Shown: positions 32,590-43,100 of the stretch, one piece after another
Position numbering within the stretch: the first letter of the stretch is position 1
Layout: the number at the start of each line of letters is the position of its first letter
Origin: Roseococcus sp.
GTDB taxonomy: Bacteria > Pseudomonadota > Alphaproteobacteria > Acetobacterales > Acetobacteraceae
Length of the DNA: 64,000 nucleotides
NCBI GenBank assembly: GCA_026414745.1
Contig: JAOAIK010000037.1
Span: 1-64,000, forward strand
Direction: 5' to 3'
The notes under the pieces: model-generated
The model's input: the letters and a program-made list of their open reading frames with translations, nothing else
The model's database searches: none
What the model was told of the DNA's origin: nothing
Position numbers and translations under genes: made by a program

Positions 32590-32637
32590 GGCGGCTGGCG
32601 GCGAGAAGGCCCCAGGCCGCCTGTTTTTTGTGCAGTC
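32590..32637 (+). terminator. Rho-independent terminator-like hairpin
   Basis: AGGCGGCTGG...CCAGGCCGCCT (one bulge) followed by GTTTTTT on plus strand. Confidence 0.5.
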
Positions 32638-32774
32638 TTATGGCGCTGCACCTCGCGGCTGGAACAGGCGCATCGCAGATCCGGCCTTCCGCCCCCGCAC
32701 GCCCTCACGCGGCACGACAGAAGCTGGCCGGGGACTCCCGGCCGCCCCCCCAGGCGATGGGGCGTGCGGCTGCC

Positions 32775-33689
32775 TCAGGCGGCGCGCGGCGTGACCTCGC
32801 GGTTCTGGCGCAGCAGCGCCGCCGTCTCGCTGACCGTGCGGCCGACTTGCGCAGCCATCGCCTTGCGGTCCGGCACCGAGTCCGGCGCCAGCACCTCGTG
32901 CATCACCACCGTCACGCGCGTGCCCGTGCGCCGCAGCAGGCGCCAGGCATGGCGTCCCGTCTCCATGTCGCCATACCAGGCGAAGAGCGGGCGATCCCGC
33001 CGGCCGAGGGGAAGCCCGCCCAGCCGGTCGTAGACGATGGTGATGGGCTGCACCGCCTCGGCCGAGCCGGCGACGGCGAAAAAGGTGGAACGGAAGGGCA
33101 GCACCCGCGTGCCGTCGCTGGTCGTGCCCTCGGGGAAGAGGATCAGGCTTTGCCCCTGCTCGAGCCGGGCGCGCATCGCCTGCGCCTCGCTGCCCGTGCG
33201 CCCGCGCGCGCGACTGACGAAAACGGTGCGACCCAGCCGCGCGATCCAGCCGATCAGCGGCCAGCCATCCACCTCCGCCTTGCTGACGAAGCGCGCATTG
33301 AGCAGCCCGCCCAGCACGATGATGTCGAGCCAGGAGGAGTGGTTCGAGACGTAGAGCGTGCGCGGCCGGCCATGTGGGGCACCGATCACCCGCAGTTTCA
33401 GCCCGATGATGCGGCAGAGGGTGCGGTGGTAGAAGCGCGGGAAGTGATCCTTCGCCGGCCCGGGCAGCCAGAGCAGCACCGCCTGGATCGCCATGCAGGG
33501 GAAGGTGAACAGCAGCGCCGTGACGATGCGCCGCACCGCCCGGAAACGCCCGCCGACCGGCCGCTCGCCCAGAACATCGTTCCATGCGGCGCCCGGCAGG
33601 CGCGGGCGGAAGCGGAGCGGGCGGCCACGCCGCAGGCGGCGGGCCTTCGGAGGGCGACTCTGGGGAAGGACGGTCTGTTCCGAGCGCAT
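32775..33689 (-). CDS. plsC: 1-acyl-sn-glycerol-3-phosphate acyltransferase
   Basis: YVSNHSSWLDIIVLGG (NHxSxxD-type), FPEGTTSDGTRVLPF. Confidence 0.9.
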   Translation of the reverse strand: MRSEQTVLPQSRPPKARRLRRGRPLRFRPRLPGAAWNDVLGERPVGGRFRAVRRIVTALLFTFPCMAIQAVLLWLPGPAKDHFPRFYHRTLCRIIGLKLRVIGAPHGRPRTLYVSNHSSWLDIIVLGGLLNARFVSKAEVDGWPLIGWIARLGRTVFVSRARGRTGSEAQAMRARLEQGQSLILFPEGTTSDGTRVLPFRSTFFAVAGSAEAVQPITIVYDRLGGLPLGRRDRPLFAWYGDMETGRHAWRLLRRTGTRVTVVMHEVLAPDSVPDRKAMAAQVGRTVSETAALLRQNREVTPRAA

Positions 33690-33816
33690 GCGGCGAGCTA
33701 TCGCCCATTCCGGGGCAGGGCAATGACGCCCGCGCGACAGGACGATGAATCCGTCACATTCCGCAAGGGCTTGCCGCCGATTGCCGGGCGCGGACGGTCG
33801 GGGCAGTGTCGCGGCG

Positions 33817-34752
33817 ATGTCTCCGGCCGATCCGCCCCTTCGAGTCGCCGTTCTCGGCGCGGGCCCGCATGGCACAGCAATGGCGGCCCTCGCTGCCGCC
33901 CATGGCCACGAGGTGGCGATCTGGTCGCCACGCGGCGGCGGCACGCGGCACATCCTGGGCCATGTGGTGACCCGCGGCGCGCTGGCCGGCCGCTGGCCGA
34001 TGCGGGTGGCGGCCGATCTCGGCCGCGCGATCGAGGGGGCGCAGGTGCTGCTCGTCTGCCTGCCGGCGCGGCTCCTGCCCGTCGCGGTGCAGCGCATCGC
34101 CGCGGCGCTGCGCGGCGATCCCGCCATCCTCTTCGCCCCCGCCGGCGGGCTCGCCGCGGCCCTGATGGCAGAGGCGCTCGCCTATCGCGGCGGGATCCCG
34201 CGCGTGGCCGCCCTGCCCGTCCTGCCCCTCACGGCGCGGCGCGATATCGATGGAGGGGTGAGCATTCCCGCCGCGCGTCCGCGCCTGTGGGTCGCGGGGC
34301 TTCCGGGGGCGCCGGCCATGGGCAAGCTGGTCGGGCGCCTGTTCAGCCTCGAGGTCGCGGCGCTGGCCGACCCGCTGGCCGCCGGCTTGGCGGACCCGAT
34401 GCCGATTCTCGGCGCGGCGCGGCTGCTCGCGCCCCCGCGGCTCGAGGAGGCGCCGCTTCGGCTGCTGGCGGCGCTGGGGCGCGAGCGCGCCAGCCTCGCT
34501 GCCGCCTGGCGCCGGCAGGTCCCGCCTTTGCACGAGATGCTGGCGGGCCTTGGCGCCCTGCCGGAGGCGGATCTCGGCGCCGCGGTCGAGGGGCTCTCCT
34601 TCCTCGCGGCCCTGGCCGGGCGGGCGAAGGCGCCACTGCCGCTGCTCACGGGCGCCCTGGCCCTGCTGCGTGCGGCGACCGGCGAGGCGGCCCAGCCCCA
34701 CCCGGTCTGGGCGGCGCTCTCGCCCGAGACCCTGGCCCGCATCCTCGCGTGA
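33817..34752 (+). CDS. NAD(P)-dependent glycerol-3-phosphate/opine dehydrogenase-like Rossmann protein
   Basis: VAVLGAGPHGTAMAALAAAHGHEVAIWSPRGGG; helical C-terminal half. Confidence 0.65.
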   Translation: MSPADPPLRVAVLGAGPHGTAMAALAAAHGHEVAIWSPRGGGTRHILGHVVTRGALAGRWPMRVAADLGRAIEGAQVLLVCLPARLLPVAVQRIAAALRGDPAILFAPAGGLAAALMAEALAYRGGIPRVAALPVLPLTARRDIDGGVSIPAARPRLWVAGLPGAPAMGKLVGRLFSLEVAALADPLAAGLADPMPILGAARLLAPPRLEEAPLRLLAALGRERASLAAAWRRQVPPLHEMLAGLGALPEADLGAAVEGLSFLAALAGRAKAPLPLLTGALALLRAATGEAAQPHPVWAALSPETLARILA

Positions 34753-34757
34753 GCCGG

Positions 34758-35396
34758 CTACCGCGCCGGCAGGGCGAGGCCGGGCGGCGGCAGGGCGGTG
34801 CCGCGCGGCAGCCCGCCCCCGGTCGCGGCGCCCGAGGTCGGGGGGACGGGCGGCAGCCGCAGGCTCTGGTAGCCCGCGGGCCGGTCGAACCGCGCCGGAT
34901 CCTGCGCGGCCACCTCGAGGGAGACGGCCTCGATGCGGCTTTCGGGCCGCCCGACCGCCTCCGAGCGCAGCATGAAGCCCTCTTCCGTGAGGCAGACGCG
35001 ACTCGCCTCGCCCTCCTGCTCCACCCGCCAGAGGGTGCAGGGGCGGTGGGCGATCCGCGCCTCGCCCTCGCGGGTGAAGCGGGCGCCTTCGCCCGTCAGC
35101 AGGCCCCGCCCCTGGAACTGACCGCGGCCGATCTCCATGACCAGGCGCTCGCGCGTCATGGCCATGAAGCCCGTGCCGGAGGCGGGATCCATCACGCTGA
35201 AGCCGAGGCCGCCGGCCAGTTCCGTGCGCATCAGCCGGCGCGCTGCGAGCCAGGCGACGCGCATCTCCCCCGCCTCGCCGGGGAGCCGGTAGGTGATGGC
35301 GACGTCGCGCGCCGGGATGAGGATCGGGCGCTCCTGCGCGGAGACGGGCACCACCGCGAGCGGCAGCGCGAGCACCAGGGCGGCGAAGAGGCGCAT
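34758..35396 (-). CDS. Secreted hypothetical protein
   Basis: Signal peptide MRLFAALVLALPLAVVPVSAQ, no recognised domain. Confidence 0.7.
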   Translation of the reverse strand: MRLFAALVLALPLAVVPVSAQERPILIPARDVAITYRLPGEAGEMRVAWLAARRLMRTELAGGLGFSVMDPASGTGFMAMTRERLVMEIGRGQFQGRGLLTGEGARFTREGEARIAHRPCTLWRVEQEGEASRVCLTEEGFMLRSEAVGRPESRIEAVSLEVAAQDPARFDRPAGYQSLRLPPVPPTSGAATGGGLPRGTALPPPGLALPAR

Positions 35397-35479
35397 GCGG
35401 GCTGCCTTCCGGACGGGAAGACAGCCTCGCCACGGGGGCGGGCGGCGGTCAAGCCCGCCGCGCGCCGGTGGGAAACGGG

Positions 35480-36241
35480 TCAGAAGCGGAAGGCGATGCT
35501 GCCGAGCGCCCGCGCGCCGCAGATGTTCTGCCCGCCCACGCAGCGGCCCTCGCTGATCGAGGTCTGGTAGTAGCCGATCGACGCGACGATGGTGCCCACC
35601 CGCTCGATCGGGAACTCGCGCGTCAAGGTGATGGACCACCAGGCGTAATCGGGCGTGCCGAAGAGCCGGTTGTTCTCGATCCACTGGTAGCCCACGCGGC
35701 CGCCAAGCGTCAGATCCCACACGCCGGTCTTCCAGTCGGCGCCGCCCTCGATATAGATGCCCGTGCCACTGTTGCCGAAGAAGCTGGGCGAACCGGCGAG
35801 CGTGCCGAGCAGCGTCACCGGCCCGATCTCGCGCGACACCTTCGCGTAGGCCTCGAAGAAGTCGAGGCGGGACACCGCCCCGGTCGGCGCGGTGTAGCCC
35901 GGGTAGAGGTAGCCGATCACGCCGACGTCGAACTTCGTGTCGAAGGCCGTGAAGCGATAGCCGCCGAACACGTCCACCTCCTGGCGCGCATCGGTGCCGA
36001 GGAAGCGCACGTTGGAGATGAAGGCGCCGACATAGACGCCGCTCGCGTGCTCGACCTCGCCGGTGAGCTGATAGGCCATCCGGCTGCGGGTCTGGCTGAT
36101 GCCGCGGAAGAGGTAGTCGCTCGCGTAGGTGGCGGTCACCGTCGCCGTGAGGCCGGTGTCGCCCAGCGTGACCTGTGCCTGGGCCGGTCCGCCGAGGGCG
36201 AGACCGCCGGCGGCGGCGAGGGCGAGGAGAAGCTTTCGCAT
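35480..36241 (-). CDS. TorF family putative porin
   Basis: Signal peptide then TVTATYASDYLFRGISQTRSRMAYQLTGEVEHASGVYVGAFISNV; C-terminal aromatic SIAFRF. Confidence 0.85.
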   Translation of the reverse strand: MRKLLLALAAAGGLALGGPAQAQVTLGDTGLTATVTATYASDYLFRGISQTRSRMAYQLTGEVEHASGVYVGAFISNVRFLGTDARQEVDVFGGYRFTAFDTKFDVGVIGYLYPGYTAPTGAVSRLDFFEAYAKVSREIGPVTLLGTLAGSPSFFGNSGTGIYIEGGADWKTGVWDLTLGGRVGYQWIENNRLFGTPDYAWWSITLTREFPIERVGTIVASIGYYQTSISEGRCVGGQNICGARALGSIAFRF

Positions 36242-36375
36242 GGACAAGACCCTTTCGTCACAGGGGGGCTTTCCCGACGAATGAAAAACCTGTGACGCCG
36301 GGCCGCAAGACGCGGACCGAGGAAAACGCCGCGAAGTTGCGCGAAAGCCGCTGATAGCCGCGCAATGGCCAGGCG

Positions 36376-36585
36376 TTATGCCCGCAAATCGAGCAAGGAG
36401 CCCCGTGGCAAGGGCTTGGCCGGCGGGGGCGGCACGGCGTCGAGACGGCGCTGCGCCACGGCTTCGGCCTCGACGGGACGAGCCTCGGGGCTGCGGCGCA
36501 CCGCCGCCCCCGGCGCGGCCTCGGTGACGGGGCGATGGCGCGCCACCTCCTGCGTGAAGGCGGCCAGGGAGTTGGTGCTGATCAT
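36376..36585 (-). CDS. Small proline-rich hypothetical protein (69 aa)
   Basis: MISTNSLAAFTQEVARHRPV...RRLDAVPPPPAKPLPRGSLLDLRA; plausible short ORF with terminal motif PLPRGSLLDLRA. Confidence 0.5.
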   Translation of the reverse strand: MISTNSLAAFTQEVARHRPVTEAAPGAAVRRSPEARPVEAEAVAQRRLDAVPPPPAKPLPRGSLLDLRA

Positions 36586-36741
36586 GCGCGCCACTGTCCA
36601 GCGAAGCCCTGAAGATCCGGTAAATCCCCGGCCCGCTGACCGCCCCCATGCGGCGATGAGACGATTGAGGCGCATGCGGGCAGGGTGACCCCTCCCCGCG
36701 TTAACACTCCAGCAACCAGCGGCTGTATCGTTGGGAAACCG

Positions 36742-37932
36742 TTAACACTCCAGCGCCGCCACTCCGGGCAGCGTCTTCCCCTCCAGCCATTCGAGGAAGG
36801 CACCCCCGGCGGTGGAGACATAGCTCAATCGCTCCGCCACCCCCGCATGGCGCAGCGCCGCCACGGTATCCCCGCCGCCGGCCACGGAACGCAGCGTGCC
36901 CGCCTGCGTCAGCCGCGCCACCTCGCCCGCCACGGCCACCGTCGCCGCGTCGAAGGGCGGCAGCTCGAAGGCGCCAAAGGGCCCGTTCCAGACCAGGGTG
37001 CGCGCGGCGGCCAGCTTTGTCGTCACCGCCGCCACCGTGGCGGGGCCGACATCGAGCGCCATCATCCCCTCTGGGACCGCCCCCACCGCCACGACGCGGT
37101 GCGGGCTGTGCGCGGCGAAGCCCTCGGCCACCACCAGATCGCAGGGCAGCAGCACCTCGCAGCCCGCAGCGGCGGCGTCCTTGAGGATGTGCCGCGCCGT
37201 CTCGTGCATCTCCGCCTCCTGCAGCGAGGCGCCGACGGCATGGCCCTGGGCGGCAAGGAAGGTGTTGGCCATCGCGCCGCCGATCACCAGCACATCCACC
37301 TTGCGCGAGAGGTTGCCCAGCAGGTCGAGCTTGGTGCTGACCTTCGCCCCGCCCACGATCGCCACCACCGGCCGCCGCGGCGCGCCGAGGGCGGCTTCCA
37401 GCGCCTCCAGCTCCGCCTGCATCAGCCGGCCGGCATAGGCGGGCAGCCGCCGCGCCACGCCCTCGGTGCTGGCATGGGCGCGATGCGCCGCGCTGAAGGC
37501 GTCATTGACGAACACATCGGCGAGCCGGGCGAGGGCCTCGGCCAGCGCGGGGTCGTTCTTCTCCTCGCCGGGGTGGAAGCGCGTGTTCTCGAGCAGCAGC
37601 ACCTCGCCATCGCCGAGCGCGGCCGCGGCGGCCTCGGCCTCCGGGCCCACGCAGTCCTCGGCGAAGCGCACCGGGCGGCCGAGCGCCTCCGCCAGCGCCG
37701 CCTGCATGGGCCGCAGCGACATCTCGGGCACGCGCCGCCCCTTGGGCCGGTCGAAATGCGAGCAGACGATCACCCGCGCCCCCTTCCCGGCCAACTCGCG
37801 GATGGTGGGCAGGAGGCGCTCGATGCGCGTCATGTCGGTGATGCGCCCCTCCTTCACCGGCAGGTTCAGGTCGGCGCGCAGCAGCACCCGCTTGCCGCGC
37901 GGGTCGAGACTGTCGAGAGTGCGGAAGGCCAT
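36742..37932 (-). CDS. pgk: Phosphoglycerate kinase
   Basis: [56 protein letters not shown]. Confidence 0.97.
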   Translation of the reverse strand: MAFRTLDSLDPRGKRVLLRADLNLPVKEGRITDMTRIERLLPTIRELAGKGARVIVCSHFDRPKGRRVPEMSLRPMQAALAEALGRPVRFAEDCVGPEAEAAAAALGDGEVLLLENTRFHPGEEKNDPALAEALARLADVFVNDAFSAAHRAHASTEGVARRLPAYAGRLMQAELEALEAALGAPRRPVVAIVGGAKVSTKLDLLGNLSRKVDVLVIGGAMANTFLAAQGHAVGASLQEAEMHETARHILKDAAAAGCEVLLPCDLVVAEGFAAHSPHRVVAVGAVPEGMMALDVGPATVAAVTTKLAAARTLVWNGPFGAFELPPFDAATVAVAGEVARLTQAGTLRSVAGGGDTVAALRHAGVAERLSYVSTAGGAFLEWLEGKTLPGVAALEC

Positions 37933-37957
37933 GACTCGTTCCTGGGGATGGAGCGCG

Positions 37958-38380
37958 ATGATTCGGACCGCCTTCCGGGCGCTGGCGGCCCTCGGGGCGA
38001 TGGCGCCGCTCCTAGCATCGGCCGAGCCCCTTCCACAAACGCCCCCGCCCGCCTTCCAGAGCCCCTCGGGCAACATCCACTGCCTGTTCCGCGAGGGGCG
38101 GATGCGCTGCGACGTGCAGGAGCGCCACTACACCCCCCCGCCCCGCCCGCAGGGCTGCCGGGACGACTGGGGCTCGAGCCTCGCCCTCGGCGCGCGCGGG
38201 CCGGCGCGGCTGCTCTGCGTGCGCCGGCCGCTGCGCGACGAGGAGGCCTTCGTGCTGGGCTACGGCGCGCGCTGGATCGGCCGCGCCATCATCTGCGAAT
38301 CGGACGAGGCCGGACTCGCCTGCACCAACCGCGAGGGGCGCGGCTTCCGCGTCTCGCGCAGCCGGCTGGAGCTGTTCTGA
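37958..38380 (+). CDS. Secreted hypothetical protein (DUF6636-like)
   Basis: Signal peptide, [26 protein letters not shown], conserved cysteines. Confidence 0.7.
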   Translation: MIRTAFRALAALGAMAPLLASAEPLPQTPPPAFQSPSGNIHCLFREGRMRCDVQERHYTPPPRPQGCRDDWGSSLALGARGPARLLCVRRPLRDEEAFVLGYGARWIGRAIICESDEAGLACTNREGRGFRVSRSRLELF

Positions 38381-38390
38381 CCGGCGCCGG

Positions 38391-39353
38391 TCAGTCGGCC
38401 GTGATGTTCGCCTCGCGCACCACGCTGGTCCAGAGGGCGCGGTCCTCGCGGATCATCCGGTCCACCTCCGCCCCCGGCGCGAAGCGCGGGAAGGTGCCGA
38501 GCCCGACCAGCACGCGCGGCAGGTCGGTGTTCTCGAAGATCCAGCGCAGGCTGTCCTCCAGTCGCTGGCGCACCGCGGCCGGGGTGGCGGCGGGGGCGAC
38601 GATCGCCTGCCAGCTGGTGAACACCCAGTCGAGCCCCTGTTCCTTGACCGTCGGCACATCGGGAAGCTGAGGGTGGCGCTCGGCGGAGGTGATGGCGATC
38701 ACGCGCACGCGCCCGCCCTCGTGCGCGCCGCGCATCAGGGAGTAGCCGTCCAGCATCATCTGGATGCGGCCCCCGAGCAGATCCTGCAGCGCCGGGGCGG
38801 AGCCGCGATAGGGCACATGCACGATGTCCACACCCGCCTGACGCTTCCACACCTCGAAGGCGAGATGCGGCACGCCGCCCGAGCCGCCGGAGCCGAAGTT
38901 CAGCGCGCCGGGCCGCGCCCGCGCCGCCGCGACCAGGTCGGCGAGGCTGCGGATCGGGCTGTCGGCATTCACCGCGAAGACGAGCGGGCCGAGGGTGAGC
39001 TGCCCCACCGCGCGGAAATCGCGCGAGGTGTCGAAGGGAAGATTGGGGAAGAGCGCGTGGGTCATGGCGAGGTTGCCCACATTCCCCTGGAACAGCGTGG
39101 TGCCGTCGGGCGGGGATTTCGCCACATGGTCCATGGCGATGTTGCCGTTGTTGCCGGGCCGGTTGTCGATCACGACGGGCTGGCCGAGCCGCTCGGCCCA
39201 GCGCTGGGCCACGGGCCGCGCGATGGAATCCACCCCGCCCCCGGCCGGGAAGCCGACAACGAGGCGAATGGCCCCCGACTGGGCCCGGGCCAGCCCTGGT
39301 GCGGCGAGCAGCAGCGCGGAGGCGCCGAAGGCGGCGCGGCGGCGGATGGGCAT
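38391..39353 (-). CDS. Bug family tripartite tricarboxylate transporter substrate-binding protein
   Basis: IRLVVGFPAGGGVDSIARPVAQRWAERLGQPVVIDNRPGNNGNIAMDHVAKSPPDG. Confidence 0.93.
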   Translation of the reverse strand: MPIRRRAAFGASALLLAAPGLARAQSGAIRLVVGFPAGGGVDSIARPVAQRWAERLGQPVVIDNRPGNNGNIAMDHVAKSPPDGTTLFQGNVGNLAMTHALFPNLPFDTSRDFRAVGQLTLGPLVFAVNADSPIRSLADLVAAARARPGALNFGSGGSGGVPHLAFEVWKRQAGVDIVHVPYRGSAPALQDLLGGRIQMMLDGYSLMRGAHEGGRVRVIAITSAERHPQLPDVPTVKEQGLDWVFTSWQAIVAPAATPAAVRQRLEDSLRWIFENTDLPRVLVGLGTFPRFAPGAEVDRMIREDRALWTSVVREANITAD

Positions 39354-39356
39354 GGT

Positions 39357-39367
39357 GTTTCCTCCCT
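39357..39367 (-). promoter_or_regulatory. Ribosome-binding leader of Bug gene; putative sRNA target site
   Basis: mRNA AGGGAGGAAAC (then ACCATG) is exact complement of GTTTCCTCCCT in both putative sRNAs. Confidence 0.5.
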
Positions 39368-39423
39368 GAGAGACGCGCAGCCTGCCGCATCGCCGCGACG
39401 GCGATCAAGCAGGAGAGGGCCGC

Positions 39424-40092
39424 TCAGAAGTCCAGGTCGGCGTAGTGCGGGGGCGGATCCATGCCCGTCACGCGGTCGGCCAGCAGCGGCCGGAAGGCGG
39501 GTCGCGACTTCACGCGGCTGTACCAGTCCTTGGCGCTCTCGTTGTGGCTCCAGTCCACGTCGTTGCCGTAGTCGAGGGCGGAGAGATGCGCAGCGGCCGC
39601 GAAATCCGCGAGGCTGAGATGGGGCCCGGCGAGCCAGGGACGGTGCTCGGCCAGCCAGCCGATCATGTCGAGGTGCGGCCGGAGATTGGCATAGCCCTGG
39701 CGGATCACCGCCGCATCCGGATTGCCGAAGCCGAGCGGGCGCTTGAGGTGGCGTTCCCAGACCAGCTTGCGCGTCACCTCCTCGGCGAAGCGCTGGTCGA
39801 ACCAGGCGACGAGGCGGCGCACCTCGGCGCGCTCGGCGAGCGTGCGGCCGAGCAGCGGGAGATCGGGGTAGGCCTCGTCAAGATATTCGCAGATGGCATA
39901 GCTGTCGGCCACCACCATCCCGTTCTCCTCCACCAGCACGGGCACGGTGCCGGCGGGATTGAGGGCGAGGAACTCCTCGCGCCGCTCCCACACCCGTTCG
40001 GTCTTGAGTTCGAAGGGAAGGCGCTTCTCGCCGAGCGCGAGGCGCACCTTGCGCGCGTAGGGCGAAAGGGGGAGGTGGTAGAGAATCCGCAC
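39424..40092 (-). CDS. Glutathione S-transferase family protein
   Basis: LSPYARKVRLALGEKRLPFELK...NPAGTVPVLVEENGMVVADSYAICEYLDEAYP; GTG start. Confidence 0.92.
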   Translation of the reverse strand: MRILYHLPLSPYARKVRLALGEKRLPFELKTERVWERREEFLALNPAGTVPVLVEENGMVVADSYAICEYLDEAYPDLPLLGRTLAERAEVRRLVAWFDQRFAEEVTRKLVWERHLKRPLGFGNPDAAVIRQGYANLRPHLDMIGWLAEHRPWLAGPHLSLADFAAAAHLSALDYGNDVDWSHNESAKDWYSRVKSRPAFRPLLADRVTGMDPPPHYADLDF

Positions 40093-40178
40093 AGGGTCTC
40101 TATGCCACCCGCCCCGCGCCGGGTGAAGGCGCGGGGGCGTGACGGCGCCGCCCCGGCGGCCGGGCGGGCGGCAGCGGC

Positions 40179-43100
40179 CTATTCCGCCGCCACCGCCATC
40201 TCGCTCATCGGCCGCGGCAGGTAGCGCGCATACTCCTTCGGGACGACGTGCCAGAAGCGCGCGCGCTCCGTCTCCCAGTCGTTGAGGATGCGTGCGGCGT
40301 GGCGGCTGCCGGTCTCGGCCACATGGCGCTCGATCAGCCGCCGCAGCTCTCCCTCCCAGTGGGCGGAGGCGAGGCGCTGCCAGAGCAGCGTGTCCGGGTT
40401 GACGCGGCGTTCGAAGGTGCCCGCCGCGTCGTGGACGAAGGCCTGGCCGCCGGTGAAGCCCGCGCCGAAATTGTCGCCCACCTCGCCGAGAATGACCACG
40501 AGCCCGCCGGTCATGTATTCGCAGCCGTTCGCGCCGCAGCCCTCCACCACCGCCGTCGCGCCGGAGTTGCGCACGGCGAAGCGCTCGCCCGCCTGGCCCG
40601 CCGCGAAGAGCGCGCCCGAGGTGGCGCCGTAGAGGCAGGTGTTCCCGATGATGGTGTTCTCGTGCCAGGCGAGGTTCGAGGACGGCGCCGGGCGCACCAC
40701 GATGGTGGCGCCCGAGAGCCCCTTGCCCACGTAGTCGTTGGCGTCGCCGAACACCTCGAGCTTGAGCCCCTTCACGCCGAAGGCGCCGAGCGACTGCCCG
40801 GCCGAGCCGCGCAGCCGCACCGTGAGGTGCCCCTCCTGCAGGCCGCTCATGCCGAACTGCCGCACGATGCGCGAGGACACCTTCGTCCCGATCGCGCGGT
40901 GCGTGTTGCGGATGTTGTAGGCGAGCTGCATCTTCTCGCCGCGCTCGAAGAGCGGCGCGGCGTCGCGCAGCATGTCGGCGTCGAGCGTCTCCGGCACCTC
41001 GTTGCGGCCCTCCATGGTGCAGTAGGGCGCGAAGGGGCCCGGATCCGCCTTCACGAGCAGCGGGTTGAGGTCGAGGTCGTCGAGGTCCTCGGCGCCGCGG
41101 CTCACCTGTTTCAGCAGGTCGGTGCGGCCGATCACCTCCTCGAGGCGCCGGAAGCCGAGCGAGGCGAGGATCTCGCGCACCTCCTCCGCGATGAAGGAGA
41201 AGAGCGCGATCACCTTCTCCGGCGTGCCGGTGAACTTCGCGCGCAGCGCCTCGTCCTGGGTGCAGACGCCGACGGGGCAGGTGTTGGAGTGGCACTGCCG
41301 CACCATGATGCAGCCCATGGCGACCAGGCTCGCCGTGCCGATGCCGAACTCCTCCGCCCCCAGCATGGCGGCGATCACCACATCGCGGCCCGTCTTGATG
41401 CCGCCATCCGTGCGCAGCTTCACCCGGTGCCGCAGGCGGTTGAGCAGCAGCACCTGGTGCGCCTCGGAGAGCCCCATCTCCCAGGGCAGCCCCGCGTATT
41501 TGATGGAGGTGACGGGCGAGGCGCCGGTGCCGCCCGAATGCCCCGAGATCAGGATCGCGTCCGCCTTCGCCTTGGCGACGCCCGCCGCGATGGTCCCGAT
41601 GCCCGACCGGCTGACGAGCTTCACGCAGACCGTCGCCTCGGGGTTGATCTGCTTGAGGTCGTAGATGAGCTGCGCGAGATCCTCGATCGAGTAGATGTCG
41701 TGGTGCGGCGGCGGCGAGATCAGCGTGACGCCGGGGGTGGAGTGGCGCAGCCGCGCGATCAGCTCCGTCACCTTGAAGCCCGGCAGCTGCCCGCCCTCGC
41801 CGGGCTTGGCGCCCTGCGCGATCTTGATCTCGATCTCGCGGCAGTTGTTGAGGTATTCGGCCGTGACGCCGAAGCGGCCCGAGGCGATCTGCTTGATCGC
41901 GCTGTTCGCGTTGTCGCCGTTCGGGCGGGGCTTGGCCCGCGCCGGGTCCTCGCCGCCCTCGCCGCTGTCGGAACGCGCGCCGATGCGGTTCATCGCGATG
42001 GAGAGCGTCTCGTGCGCCTCGGGGCTGAGGGCGCCGAGCGAGATGCCGGGCGCGACGAGCCGCTTGCGGATCTCGGTGATGCTCTCCACCTCCTCGAGCG
42101 GCACGGGCATCACGCCCTCGGTGCGGAAGTCGAGCAGGTCGCGGATGGCGATGGGTGGCCCCTTGCGCACCGCCTCGCTGTAGCGCTTGAAGGTCTGGTA
42201 GCTGTCGGTCTCCACGGCCTTCTGCAGCATGTGGATGAGCGTGCCGCCGAAGGCGTGCGATTCGCCGCGCAGGCGCAGCTTGTAGAGGCCGCCGACAGGC
42301 AGGGTCACCGCCTCGCTGCCATAGGCCCTGCGGTGCAGATCCAGCACGCGCCGCGCGAGGCCCGCGAGCCCGATGCCGGAGATGCGCGAGGGCACGCCCG
42401 GGAAATACTCCGCAACCAGGGCGCGCGAAAGGCCGATGGCCTCGAAGTTCATCCCCCCCCGATAGGAGGAGATGACGGAGATGCCCATCTTGGACATCAC
42501 CTTGAGAAGCCCCTTGTCCACCGCCTTCTTGTAGCGCGCGATGGCCTGATCGAGCGTCAAGTCGCCGAACAGGCCGCGGCGGTGGCGGTCGGCGATGGAG
42601 GCCTCGGCCAGATAGGCGTTGATCGTCGTCGCCCCAGCCCCCACCAGCACGGCGAAGTAGTGCACGTCCAGGCACTCGGCGCAGCGCACGTTGAGCGAGG
42701 TGAAGGTGCGCAAGGAGGTGCGCACGAGATGCGTGTGCACGGCCGAGACGGCGAGGATCATCGGGATGGCGACCCGCTCGGGGCCCATCGCCTCGTCGGT
42801 CAGGATCACGTGCTGGCAGCCGGAGCGCACGCCCTCCTCCGCCTCGCGGCGGATGCGCTCGAGCGCGCGGCGCAGCCCGGCCTCGCCCTCCGCCGCCGGG
42901 AAGGTGCAGTCCACCTCGCAGGCGGAGGCGCCCATGTAGCCGCGCATGGCGACGAACTCGGCGGTGGAGAGCACGGGGCTCTCCAGCATCAGCATGTCGC
43001 ACTGCGTCGGATCCTCGTCGAGGATGTTCCCGAGGTTGCCGAGGCGCGTGCGCAGCGTCATCACCCGCGTCTCGCGCAGGGAATCGATCGGCGGATTGGT

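Noticed and set aside
32628-35570. 980-aa plus-strand ORF
   Set aside because: Overlaps plsC, a Rossmann dehydrogenase and a secreted protein in wrong frames; compositionally artefactual
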